NCBI GenBank assembly: GCA_024641965.1
Contig: JAHECC010000006.1
Location: 1 to 51,000 of the forward strand
Reading direction: 5' to 3'
Source of the DNA: Rubrivivax sp.
GTDB lineage: Bacteria > Pseudomonadota > Gammaproteobacteria > Burkholderiales > Burkholderiaceae_C
Length of the DNA: 51,000 nt
Positions 18,710 through 26,508 of this stretch are shown piece after piece. The notes beneath the pieces were generated by a model that saw only the letters and a program-made list of their open reading frames with translations, did not search any database and was not told the origin of the DNA. Positions within the stretch are counted from its first letter, which is position 1. Every line of letters starts with the position of its first letter. The position numbers and the translations under genes were made by a program.

Positions 18710-19675
18710 ATGAAATCACTCGTATTCGGCCTGACCGCCATCGCCTTCGCCGCCTCCGTCAGCGCCCAGACCAAGTGGGACCTGGCCAGCGGCTATGGTG
18801 CCAACACCTTCCAGACCAAGAACCTGGAGCAGTTTGCCGCCGACGTGAAGACGGCCACTGGCGGCAAGCTCGAGATCACGGTGCACTCTGGCGCGTCGCT
18901 GTTCAAGCAGCCGGAGATCAAGCGCGCGATCCAGACCGGCCTGGCGCCGGCGGGTGAGTTCATCATCTCCGGGCTGGCCAACGAGAACCCGATCTTCGGC
19001 GCCGACTCGATCCCGTTCCTGGCCACCAGCTATGCCGACGCCAAGCGCCTTTACGACGCCACCAAGCCGGTGCAGGCCAAGGTGCTGGCCGGCCAGGGCA
19101 TCAAGATGCTGTTCTCGGTGCCGTGGCCGGGCCAGTCGCTGTATTCGGTGACGCCGATCAACAGCGCCGATGACTTCAAGGGCACCAAGATGCGCGCCTA
19201 CAACCCGGCGACGACGAAGATCGCGCAAATGCTCGGTGCCTCGCCGGTGACGATCCAGTTGCCCGAACTCGGCCAGGCCCTGGCCACCGGCGCGGCGCAG
19301 AACTTCCTGACCAGCAGCGCCAGCGGCGCCGACGGCAAGCTGTACGAGCAGGTGAAGCACTTCTACCCGGTCAACGGCTGGTTGCCGCGCAACGTGACGG
19401 CGGTCAGCCAGAAGGCCTTCGACGCGCTCGACAAGTCCACGCAGGCGGCCGTGCTGAAGGCCGCCGCCGACGCCGAGGCGCGCGGCTGGAAGATGAGCGA
19501 GAAGGTCGACGAGGACTCGATCGCGATCCTGAAGGCCAACGGCGTGACCGTGGCCCCGCCGTCGGCCAGCGTGAAGGCGGCGCTGCAGAAGATCGGCGAC
19601 ACGATGACCGAGGAGTGGCTCGCTTCGGCCGGCGCCGACGGCAAGGCCATCATCGACGCCTACCGCAAGAAGTAG
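18710..19675 (+). CDS. dctP: TRAP transporter solute-binding protein (DctP type)
   Basis: A 321-residue periplasmic receptor. The signal peptide is MKSLVFGLTAIAFAASVSAQ (cleavage after SAQ). Mature features are typical of DctP: LEQFAADVKTATGGKLEITV, GLAPAGEFIISGLANENPIF and KGTKMRAYNPATTKIAQMLG, where the conserved Arg binds the ligand carboxylate in this family. The ligand is probably a carboxylic acid; pyroglutamate is inferred from the pxp genes downstream. AGGAG lies 8 nt before the ATG. A hairpin lies between this gene and dctQ, which may allow more receptor than membrane subunits. Confidence 0.93.
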   Translation: MKSLVFGLTAIAFAASVSAQTKWDLASGYGANTFQTKNLEQFAADVKTATGGKLEITVHSGASLFKQPEIKRAIQTGLAPAGEFIISGLANENPIFGADSIPFLATSYADAKRLYDATKPVQAKVLAGQGIKMLFSVPWPGQSLYSVTPINSADDFKGTKMRAYNPATTKIAQMLGASPVTIQLPELGQALATGAAQNFLTSSASGADGKLYEQVKHFYPVNGWLPRNVTAVSQKAFDALDKSTQAAVLKAAADAEARGWKMSEKVDEDSIAILKANGVTVAPPSASVKAALQKIGDTMTEEWLASAGADGKAIIDAYRKK

Positions 19676-19687
19676 GCCCTGCGTCGC

Positions 19688-19710
19688 CCCGCCGCCGCAC
19701 CGGCGGCGGG
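19688..19710 (+). terminator. Perfect hairpin after the TRAP receptor gene
   Basis: CCCGCCGCCG (19688-19697) pairs exactly with 19701-19710 around a CAC loop, 13 bp after the dctP stop and 36 bp before dctQ. It is likely an mRNA stabiliser or attenuator of downstream genes. Confidence 0.55.
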
Positions 19711-19745
19711 TGCTGTCGTCCGCCCGCATACACCGGGAGCATTGC

Positions 19746-20261
19746 ATGCCGCATCGACTGGCCCTGGGCTTCTACAAACTGCTGCTGGTGCTGGCTGGCA
19801 TCGCGATGATCGGCGCCTTCGTGTCGATCATGCTCAACATCCTGGCACGCATCTTCGGCTGGAACCTGCCGGGCCTGGACGGCTATGCGGGCTACTCGAT
19901 CGCCGCGGCGCTGTTCCTGGCGCTGCCGGCCACGCTGCAGCACAACGAGCATATACGCGCCACACTGCTGCTCGACCACGTGAGCACAAGCACTCGCGGC
20001 CGCATGGAGGCGGTGGCGCTGTTGCTGGGCACCGGCATCGCGCTGTACCTGGCGTGGTTCGCTGTGCGACTGGTGTGGGTGTCTTACACGCTGCACGACG
20101 TCGCGCCCACCGGTGATGCCACGCCGATGTGGATCCCGCAGCTGAGCATGGCACTGGGCTGCATCGGCTTCGCCGTGGCCTTCGTGGATGCGTTGTGGTC
20201 CCGCCTGACGGGCCGGACCTTCTATGCCGAGCCCTCGGGCGAAGCTGCCCACGCCGACTGA
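19746..20261 (+). CDS. dctQ: TRAP transporter small permease (DctQ type)
   Basis: A 171-residue inner-membrane protein with four transmembrane helices (YKLLLVLAGIAMIGAFVSIM, YSIAAALFLALPATL, VALLLGTGIALYLAWFAV, LGCIGFAVAFVDALW). The DctQ core motif LPATLQHNEHIRATLLLDHV lies between TM2 and TM3. It pairs with DctM to form the Na+-driven transporter. GGGAG lies 5 nt before the ATG. It ends 14 bp before dctM. Confidence 0.92.
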   Translation: MPHRLALGFYKLLLVLAGIAMIGAFVSIMLNILARIFGWNLPGLDGYAGYSIAAALFLALPATLQHNEHIRATLLLDHVSTSTRGRMEAVALLLGTGIALYLAWFAVRLVWVSYTLHDVAPTGDATPMWIPQLSMALGCIGFAVAFVDALWSRLTGRTFYAEPSGEAAHAD

Positions 20262-20275
20262 TCGAGGAGACCGAG

Positions 20276-21568
20276 ATGGATGTCCTGATTGCCGGCGGGC
20301 TGGTGGTGCTTCTGTTCGTGGCCCTGGCTTCGGGCCTGTGGATCGGCATGGCGCTGGTCGCCGTCGGCCTGGTGGCGATGGGCCTGGCCACCAGCCGCCC
20401 GGTGGGCGACAGCATGGTGCTGACCATCTGGGGCTCGACCTCGAGCTGGACGCTGACGGCGCTGCCGCTGTTCCTGTGGATGGGCGAGATCCTGTTCCGC
20501 ACCAAGCTCAGCGAGGACATGTTCAGGGGTCTGGCACCGTGGATGAACCGGCTGCCGGGCCGGCTGCTGCATGTCAACGTCATCGGCAGCACGATCTTCG
20601 CGGCGGTGTCGGGCTCGTCGGCCGCCACCTGCGCCACCATCGGGCGCATCGCGCTGCCCGAGCTGCGCGAGCGCGGCTATCCCGAATCGCTGGCGGTGGG
20701 CACGCTGGCCGGCGCGGCCACGCTGGGCCTGCTGATTCCGCCGTCGATCATCATGATCGTCTACGGCGTTGCCGCCGACGTGTCGATCGCCAAGCTGTTC
20801 GTCGCCGGCATCGTGCCGGGGGTGGTGCTGGCGGGCCTGTTCATGGGCTACATCATCGTCTGGTCGCTGTTCAACAAGTCGAAGATACCGGCCGCCGACG
20901 TGGACATGAGCCTGGCAGCCAAGCTTTACGCGTCGCGCCACTTGATTCCGGTGGTGCTGCTGATCGGTGGGGTCATGGGCTCGATCTACAGCGGCGTGGC
21001 CACCGCCACCGAGGCCGCCGCGATCGGCGTGCTCGGCTCCTTCGTGCTCGCCGCGGTCGAAGGCAGCCTGAGCTGGAAGAGCTTTGTCGGCGGGCTGGGC
21101 GCGGCCTGCCGCGTGTATTGCATGATCGGCTTGATCCTGGCCGGCGCGGCCTTCCTCACGCTGGCCATGGGCTTCGTCGGCTTGCCGCGGCACCTGGCCG
21201 AGTTCATCACCGCGCTGCAGCTGTCGCCCTTTGCGCTGGTGATTGCGCTGACGCTGTTCTACCTGGTGCTGGGCTGCTTCCTGGACGGCATCTCGATGGT
21301 CGTGCTGACCATCGGCGTGCTGCTGCCGACGGTGCAGGCCGCCGGCTTCGACCTGATCTGGTTCGGCGTGTTCACCGTGCTGCTGGTGGAACTGGCGCAG
21401 ATCACGCCGCCGGTGGGCCTGAACCTGTTCGTGCTGCAGGGCCTGACCAAGCACGACCTGACCTACGTCGCGCGCACCGCCACGCCGATGTTCCTGATGA
21501 TGCTGGTGGCGGCGCTGCTGTCGTACTTCTTCCAGGACCTGATCCTGTGGCTGCCGAGCCGCATGTGA
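20276..21568 (+). CDS. dctM: TRAP transporter large permease (DctM type)
   Basis: A 430-residue permease of the DctM/ion-transporter superfamily with about 12 helices. Family motifs include SGSSAATCATIGRIALPEL, GTLAGAATLGLLIPPSIIMI and GVATATEAAAIGVLGS in the first half. The second half repeats the pattern at GCFLDGISMVVLTIGVLLP and ELAQITPPVGLNLFVLQG. It carries the substrate and Na+ path. GAGGAG lies 5 nt before the ATG. Its TGA overlaps the GTG start of pxpB (GTGA), so transporter and enzyme are translationally coupled, which supports a shared substrate. Confidence 0.94.
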   Translation: MDVLIAGGLVVLLFVALASGLWIGMALVAVGLVAMGLATSRPVGDSMVLTIWGSTSSWTLTALPLFLWMGEILFRTKLSEDMFRGLAPWMNRLPGRLLHVNVIGSTIFAAVSGSSAATCATIGRIALPELRERGYPESLAVGTLAGAATLGLLIPPSIIMIVYGVAADVSIAKLFVAGIVPGVVLAGLFMGYIIVWSLFNKSKIPAADVDMSLAAKLYASRHLIPVVLLIGGVMGSIYSGVATATEAAAIGVLGSFVLAAVEGSLSWKSFVGGLGAACRVYCMIGLILAGAAFLTLAMGFVGLPRHLAEFITALQLSPFALVIALTLFYLVLGCFLDGISMVVLTIGVLLPTVQAAGFDLIWFGVFTVLLVELAQITPPVGLNLFVLQGLTKHDLTYVARTATPMFLMMLVAALLSYFFQDLILWLPSRM

Positions 21569-22323
21569 GATCGAGATTGCTCGACGCGGGCGACGCCGCG
21601 TTCACGGTCGAGTTCGGCGATCGCATCGATGTGCAGTTGCTGGCGGCGGTGAACGCGCTCGACCAGGCGATTGCCGGTGAGCGCGCCGCCGGCCGGCTGG
21701 ACGGCCTGATCGAGACGATGCCGACCTTCCGTTCGCTGACCGTCTTCTTCGATCCTCTCGTCACCGGGCGAGCGCAGCTCATCGAATCGCTGGAGCCCTT
21801 CCTCGACGCGGCGGGGCCTGCGGTACCGGCCGAAGGCCGCCGCTGGCGCCTGCCGGTGTGCTACGAGGGAGAGGCCGCGCCCGACCTCGACGAGGTCGCA
21901 CGCGCCACCGGGCTCGGCCGCGACGCGGTGGTGGCCTTGCACAGCGGCACCGAGGTGCGCGTGTACATGCTCGGCTTCCTGCCGGGCTTTCCGTTCATGG
22001 GCGACGTACCGGCGCCGTTGCGCCTGCCGCGGCTGAGCGAGCCGCGGCTGCGGGTGCCGGCCGGCAGCGTGGCGATCGCCGGCGAGTTGACCGCGATCTA
22101 TCCCTGGGCGAGCCCCGGCGGCTGGCACCTGCTGGGGCGCTGCCCGGTGCCGCTGTTCGATGCCCGCCTTGATCCGCCTTCGCTGCTCGCGCCCGGCGAC
22201 CGCGTGTGTTTCGACGTCGTATCGACGGGCGAGTTCGAGCGCTTGCAGGCGGCGATGCGCGGCGGAGACATCGAGCCTGCATCCTGGCTCGACACGACCG
22301 GTGCAAGAGGGCAGGGCGAGTGA
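21565..22323 (+). CDS. pxpB: 5-oxoprolinase subunit PxpB (KipI-like)
   Basis: A 252-residue subunit of the ATP-dependent 5-oxoprolinase PxpABC, which opens pyroglutamate to glutamate. The N-terminus RLLDAGDAAFTVEFGD matches KipI/PxpB. The conserved GFLPGFPFMGDVP is at residues 137-149, followed by RVPAGSVAIAGELTAIYPW. The GTG start at 21565 overlaps the dctM stop; this is the best start because the conserved domain begins within ten residues, and the next Met would truncate it. It is followed by pxpC with another GTGA overlap. Confidence 0.93.
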   Translation: MRSRLLDAGDAAFTVEFGDRIDVQLLAAVNALDQAIAGERAAGRLDGLIETMPTFRSLTVFFDPLVTGRAQLIESLEPFLDAAGPAVPAEGRRWRLPVCYEGEAAPDLDEVARATGLGRDAVVALHSGTEVRVYMLGFLPGFPFMGDVPAPLRLPRLSEPRLRVPAGSVAIAGELTAIYPWASPGGWHLLGRCPVPLFDARLDPPSLLAPGDRVCFDVVSTGEFERLQAAMRGGDIEPASWLDTTGARGQGE

Positions 22324-23387
22324 GCGCGGCGCCGTCGCTCGAGGTGCACAGCCCCGGCGCCTATGCCTCGCTGCAGGACCTGGGCCGGCGGGGCTACCGC
22401 CGCTACGGCGTGCCCTGGGCCGGGGTGCTCGACCCGCGCCTGATGCGCATTGCCAACGCGCTCGTCGGCAATGCCGCTGACGCGGCGGTGATCGAGTGTT
22501 TCGACGGCGGCCTGCAACTGGCCGCGCGCGACGGTGCAGTGCGCGTGGCAGTGGCTGGCGACGCGGTGCTCGAGTTCGAAAGTGCGGGCGAGAGCCAGAC
22601 GCTTGCCGCGTGGCGCTCGCTGACGCTGGCCGAAGGCGACATGCTGCGTGTGCGCCGCGTCGAGCGCTGCCGCATCGCCGTTGTCGCCGTCGAGGGCCTG
22701 GTCGTGCCGAAGCTGCTGGGCAGCGCGTCAACCTACGTGCGTGCCGCGCTCGGCGGCATCGACGGTGCCGCGTTGGCGGCCGGTGCGCGGCTGCCGGCCC
22801 TTGCGGCCAGCCCGCGGCGCGAGATGATGCTGGGCGATCCGCCGCAGCCGTCGAAGGGGCCGATCCGCATCGTCGCCGGCCCACAGGCCGACCACTTCGA
22901 CGCCGCCACCCTGGCGGCGTTCGTCGCGGCCGACTACCGCGTCACCGCCGACGCCGATCGCATGGGCGTGCGTCTCGAAGGGCCGAAGCTGGCTCACAGC
23001 GGCGCGCGCGAGATCGTCTCCGACGCCACCGTGCCCGGCTCGATCCAGGTGCCGGGCAACGGCCAGCCGATCGTGCTGCTGGCCGACGCGCAGACGGCCG
23101 GCGGCTACCCGAAGATCGGCACCGTCGTCGGCGCCGACCTGGGCCGGCTCGCCGCGTCGAAGCCGGGGCAGCTGTTGCGTTTCGCCTGGGTCGGGGCAGG
23201 CGCGGCCGAAGGCCTGGCGCGCGCCGCCGAGGCCGAGACCGTGGCGCTGCTGGCGTCGCTGCGGCCGCTGCTGGTGGGCGGCGTGGACGAAGTCGCGCTG
23301 TACTCGCAGAATCTGGTGTCGGGTTTCCTGGACGCGCTGTCGCCCGAGGACCGGCCCGCCACGCAAGCACAAGGCCTCAGCCGATGA
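22320..23387 (+). CDS. pxpC: 5-oxoprolinase subunit PxpC (KipA / biotin-dependent carboxyltransferase-like)
   Basis: A 355-residue subunit. The AHS2/KipA fold is shown by LEVHSPGAYASLQDLGRRGY, GVPWAGVLDPRLMRIANALV, ADRMGVRLEGPKL and SDATVPGSIQVPGNGQPIVL, then ADAQTAGGYPKIGTV. With PxpB it forms the kinase/ATPase part that activates 5-oxoproline for PxpA. The GTG start overlaps the pxpB stop by 4 bp (GTGA), and its own stop overlaps pxpA. The length is a little over the common ~310-340 residues. Confidence 0.93.
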   Translation: MSAAPSLEVHSPGAYASLQDLGRRGYRRYGVPWAGVLDPRLMRIANALVGNAADAAVIECFDGGLQLAARDGAVRVAVAGDAVLEFESAGESQTLAAWRSLTLAEGDMLRVRRVERCRIAVVAVEGLVVPKLLGSASTYVRAALGGIDGAALAAGARLPALAASPRREMMLGDPPQPSKGPIRIVAGPQADHFDAATLAAFVAADYRVTADADRMGVRLEGPKLAHSGAREIVSDATVPGSIQVPGNGQPIVLLADAQTAGGYPKIGTVVGADLGRLAASKPGQLLRFAWVGAGAAEGLARAAEAETVALLASLRPLLVGGVDEVALYSQNLVSGFLDALSPEDRPATQAQGLSR

Positions 23388-24154
23388 AGATCAATCTCAA
23401 CGCCGACCTGGGCGAATCCTTCGGTGCCTGGACGATGGGCGACGATGCGGCGCTGCTGCGTGTGGTCTGTTCCGCAAACGTGGCCTGCGGCTTCCATGCG
23501 GGTGACCCACTGGTGATGCGCAACACGGTGCGCACCGCCATCGCCGCCGGCGTCGGCATCGGCGCGCACCCGGCCTATCCCGATCTGCAAGGCTTCGGCC
23601 GGAGGCAGATGAAGATGGCGCCGGCCGAGCTCGAGGCGGCGCTCATCTACCAGATCGGCGCGCTTGCCGGCATGGCGGCGGCCGAGGGCGGGCGGCTGAC
23701 GCACGTCAAGCCGCATGGTGCGCTCAACAACCAGGCCTGCGAGGATGCCGCGCTGGCCGACACGGTGGCGCGTGCGGTGCGAGCCGCCGACCGCGAACTG
23801 ATCCTGCTGGCACCCGCGTTGTCCGAACTCTTCACCGCGGGTGAGCGCGCCGGCCTGCGCGTGGCGGCGGAAGTCTTCGCCGACCGGGCCTATGCCGACG
23901 ATGCGACGCTGGTGCCGCGCAGCCAGCCCGGTGCCGTGATCCACGATGCGGCGGCCAGCGTCGCCCATGTGCAGCGCATGCTCGATGCCGGCGGCATCGT
24001 CGCGCTCAGCGGCAAGGTGCTGCCCACGGCGATGCACAGCATCTGCGTGCACGGCGACACGCCCGGTGCGGTGGACAGTGCGCGCAGCCTGCGTGCCGCG
24101 TTGGAGGCGGGCGGCTGGCAGTTGGCCGGGCTGCCCGAGGTGCTGGCCGGCTGA
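23384..24154 (+). CDS. pxpA: 5-oxoprolinase subunit PxpA (LamB/YcsF family)
   Basis: A 256-residue protein. The LamB/YcsF signatures are complete: MKINLNADLGESFGAW at the N-terminus, SANVACGFHAGDPLVMRNTV around residues 30-49, GAHPAYPDLQGFGRR, and LTHVKPHGALNN. It is the subunit thought to carry out ring opening of the activated 5-oxoproline. The ATG overlaps the pxpC TGA (ATGA). It is the last gene of the operon and converges on the PLP-dehydratase gene across 150 bp in which I see no strong hairpin. Confidence 0.95.
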   Translation: MKINLNADLGESFGAWTMGDDAALLRVVCSANVACGFHAGDPLVMRNTVRTAIAAGVGIGAHPAYPDLQGFGRRQMKMAPAELEAALIYQIGALAGMAAAEGGRLTHVKPHGALNNQACEDAALADTVARAVRAADRELILLAPALSELFTAGERAGLRVAAEVFADRAYADDATLVPRSQPGAVIHDAAASVAHVQRMLDAGGIVALSGKVLPTAMHSICVHGDTPGAVDSARSLRAALEAGGWQLAGLPEVLAG

Positions 24155-24304
24155 CGACACCTGAACTCGGTCACACGACCCAGGCGGTGCGCTCGGAGCC
24201 GCATCGGCGAAGGTCGGCAAGGTGGCACTCAGCGGGCGTTGGTCCGGCGGGTTCCCGCGGCAAGACCTGCGCATTGACGGACGCCGGGTGGCCCAGCAGC
24301 GTGA

Positions 24305-25252
24305 TCACGACAGACCCGCGAGTTCGAAGTTGGCGCCGCACAGCACCAGCGCGATGTCTTCCTGCGGCGCGGGCACCACGGCGCCGCAGCGCAGCGCGGC
24401 CAGCGGCAGCGCCGCTGCCGGCTCGACGGCCAGGCGCAGTTCGGACCAGAGCAACTGCTGCGCGCCGCGGATGGCGTCCTCGGGCAGCAGGTGGGACGCA
24501 GCCACATGCTGCTGCGAGATCTCCCAGGCGATGGCGCCGATGCGCCGTGCGCCCAGCGCATCGGCGGCCAGCCCGCTCACCGCCACGTCCACCGGCGCGC
24601 CCGCCTTGCGCGCGGCGTGCAAGGTGGGCGAGCCGACGGGCTCCAGCGCTTCGACACGGCAGCGGCCCTCGAACCAGGCCGCGACGCCGGCGATCAGGCC
24701 ACCGCCGCCTACGCTGACCAGCACGCGGTGCGGCACTCCGGCATCGGCTTCGATCTCGGCGGCCAGCGTGCCGGCGCCGACGACGATCTCGGGCTGGTCG
24801 TAGGCATGCATCAGCAACGCGCCGGTCTCCTGCTGGCGAAGCAGGCAGGCCGCCAGCGCGTCGCTGTAGGCCGCACCGCCCACCACCACCTGCGCCTGCA
24901 ACCCCGCCAGCACCGCGCGCTTGGCGGGGCTGGACAGCTCGGGCAAGAAGACCTCGCAGTGCACGCCCAGGGCCCGCGCCGCACAGGCCACGGCAATGCC
25001 GGCGTTGCCACCCGAAGCGATGATCACGCCCGCCGCCGGAATCGGCAGCGAGCGCATGCGGTTGAACATGCCGCGGGCCTTGAAGCTGCCGCCGATCTGC
25101 AGATGCTCCAGCTTCAGCCACAACTCGGCACAGGCCACGCCCAATGCCGCGCCGGGAAGTCGCAGCAACGGCGTATGGCGCACGTCGGCGCCGATGCGCT
25201 GGCGAGCTGCGGCGATGGCCTGCGGGTTGACGATGTCGGCGAAGGTGGTCAT
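24305..25252 (-). CDS. Threonine/serine dehydratase-like PLP enzyme (fold type II)
   Basis: A 315-residue enzyme of the tryptophan-synthase-beta family. Lys58 in GGSFKARG is the PLP Schiff-base lysine. ASGGNAGIAVACAARALG follows around residues 79-96, and the phosphate-binding glycine loop is SVGGGGLIAG at about 180-189. It lacks the C-terminal ACT regulatory domain of biosynthetic IlvA, so it resembles catabolic threonine/serine dehydratases or the hydroxyectoine-type dehydratase EutB. It deaminates a hydroxy-amino acid to a 2-oxo acid. It is divergent from argE with only 29 bp between the starts. Confidence 0.88.
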   Translation of the reverse strand: MTTFADIVNPQAIAAARQRIGADVRHTPLLRLPGAALGVACAELWLKLEHLQIGGSFKARGMFNRMRSLPIPAAGVIIASGGNAGIAVACAARALGVHCEVFLPELSSPAKRAVLAGLQAQVVVGGAAYSDALAACLLRQQETGALLMHAYDQPEIVVGAGTLAAEIEADAGVPHRVLVSVGGGGLIAGVAAWFEGRCRVEALEPVGSPTLHAARKAGAPVDVAVSGLAADALGARRIGAIAWEISQQHVAASHLLPEDAIRGAQQLLWSELRLAVEPAAALPLAALRCGAVVPAPQEDIALVLCGANFELAGLS

Positions 25253-25260
25253 GAATCCAC

Positions 25261-25273
25261 TGTAGCCGCTACA
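25261..25273. promoter_or_regulatory. Palindrome in the 29-bp divergent gap
   Basis: TGTAGC-C-GCTACA is a perfect 6-bp inverted repeat centred between two divergent start codons at 25252 and 25282. It contains -10-like hexamers for both directions: TACAGT on minus at 25263-25258 and TACATT on plus at 25270-25275. Each lies 5-6 nt from its ATG. Either the mRNAs are leaderless or the real promoters lie inside the opposite genes. Confidence 0.4.
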
Positions 25274-25281
25274 TTGACCGC

Positions 25282-26451
25282 ATGAACAAACCCGACACAC
25301 CTGACAGCGAATCACTGGACTGGGCCCAACGCCTGGTGCGCATGAACACCGTCAGCGACCAGAGCAATCTGGCGCTGATCGAGTGCATTGCCGATCACCT
25401 GCGCAGCCTGCAGGTGCCGATCCGCCTGACCTACGACGACGATCGCCGCAAGGCCAACCTGTTTGCCACTCTGGGCGAAGGCAAGCCCGGCGGCATCGTG
25501 CTGTCCGGCCACACGGACACCGTGCCCTGGGACGGGCAGGCCTGGACGCTGGACCCGCTGTCGGGCACGGTGCAGGACGGCCGCCTCTATGGCCGCGGCA
25601 GTGCCGACATGAAGGGCTACATCGGCCTGGTCGTGGCGCAGACCCGCACCTGGCTGCAGGCCGACCTGCCGCACGCGCTGCACTACGCCTTCAGCTACGA
25701 CGAGGAGGTTGGCGGGTTCGGCGCCATGAACCTCATCGCCGACCTGCGTGACGCCGGCATCGCACCCGCCATCTGCCTGGTCGGCGAACCCACCGACATG
25801 GTGCCGGCGGTCGCGCACAAGGGTGTGCATCGCTGGCGCTGCTGCGTACGCGGCAAGGCGGCACATTCTTCGCTCACGCCGCTGGCGGTGAACAGCGTCG
25901 AGGCCGCGGCGCGCGTCGTGGCCCACATCGCCGCCATCGGCGATGACCTGCGCGAGCGCGGGCCGCGGCAGGTCGGCTTCGACGTGCCCTACAGCACCAG
26001 TTCGGTGTGCCGCTTCGACGGCGGCATCGCCGACAACGTAGTGCCCGAAGAAGCGCACTTCACCTACGAATTCCGCGACCTGCCCGGTAGCGACGTGGCG
26101 GCCTGGCAGCGTCGCGTGCTGGAAGGCGCTGCGGCGCTGGAGCCGGCGATGCGCTCGGTGGCGCCGGGCAGCGGTTTTCGCTTCGACCCGATCGCGTCCA
26201 TGCCTGCCTTCCAGGCGCGGGCCGACGAGCCGGCGGTGCAGCTGGCCCAGCGTCTGGCCGGCACGCGGCGCACGACGCTGGTGGCCTTCGGCACCGAGGC
26301 CGGCCTGTTCCAGCGCGCCGGCATCTCCACCGTGGTGTGCGGCCCGGGCTCGATCAACCAGGCGCACCAGGCCGATGAGTACGTGAGCCTTGAACAACTG
26401 GCGCGCTGCGAGGCCTATTTGCAGGGCCTGGTGGCCGCGCCGGCAGGGTAG
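25282..26451 (+). CDS. argE: Acetylornithine deacetylase (M20 metallopeptidase family)
   Basis: A 389-residue Zn enzyme that hydrolyses N2-acetylornithine to ornithine and acetate. The M20 metal ligands and catalytic residues are visible: His77 and Asp79 in SGHTDTVP, Asp109 in GRGSADMKG, and Glu141-Glu142 in YDEEVGGFG. GEPTDM and the C-terminal His in INQAHQADEYV are also present. The ArgE-specific length and WDGQAWTLDP segment favour ArgE over DapE. Its nearest neighbours are a dehydratase and a CHAT protein rather than other arg genes, so a catabolic deacylase of another N-acyl amino acid is possible. Confidence 0.88.
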   Translation: MNKPDTPDSESLDWAQRLVRMNTVSDQSNLALIECIADHLRSLQVPIRLTYDDDRRKANLFATLGEGKPGGIVLSGHTDTVPWDGQAWTLDPLSGTVQDGRLYGRGSADMKGYIGLVVAQTRTWLQADLPHALHYAFSYDEEVGGFGAMNLIADLRDAGIAPAICLVGEPTDMVPAVAHKGVHRWRCCVRGKAAHSSLTPLAVNSVEAAARVVAHIAAIGDDLRERGPRQVGFDVPYSTSSVCRFDGGIADNVVPEEAHFTYEFRDLPGSDVAAWQRRVLEGAAALEPAMRSVAPGSGFRFDPIASMPAFQARADEPAVQLAQRLAGTRRTTLVAFGTEAGLFQRAGISTVVCGPGSINQAHQADEYVSLEQLARCEAYLQGLVAAPAG

Positions 26452-26495
26452 CCAGTCGGCGCGGTGTGCTCTATCGTCGCGCCACCATCACTCGG

Positions 26496-26502
26496 AAGGA
26501 GG
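26496..26502 (+). promoter_or_regulatory. Strong Shine-Dalgarno sequence for the CHAT gene
   Basis: AAGGAGG, 6 nt before the ATG at 26509, decides the start. An in-frame GTG at 26464 has no such site. Confidence 0.75.
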
Positions 26503-26508
26503 GCCGCA

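Noticed and set aside
24155..24304. Terminator between pxpA and the dehydratase
   Set aside because: Only GCGGG-TT-CCCGC was found; a 2-nt loop makes a stable hairpin unlikely.
26464..26508. In-frame GTG start 15 codons upstream for the CHAT gene
   Set aside because: The ATG at 26509 has a near-perfect AAGGAGG at 6 nt; the GTG has none.
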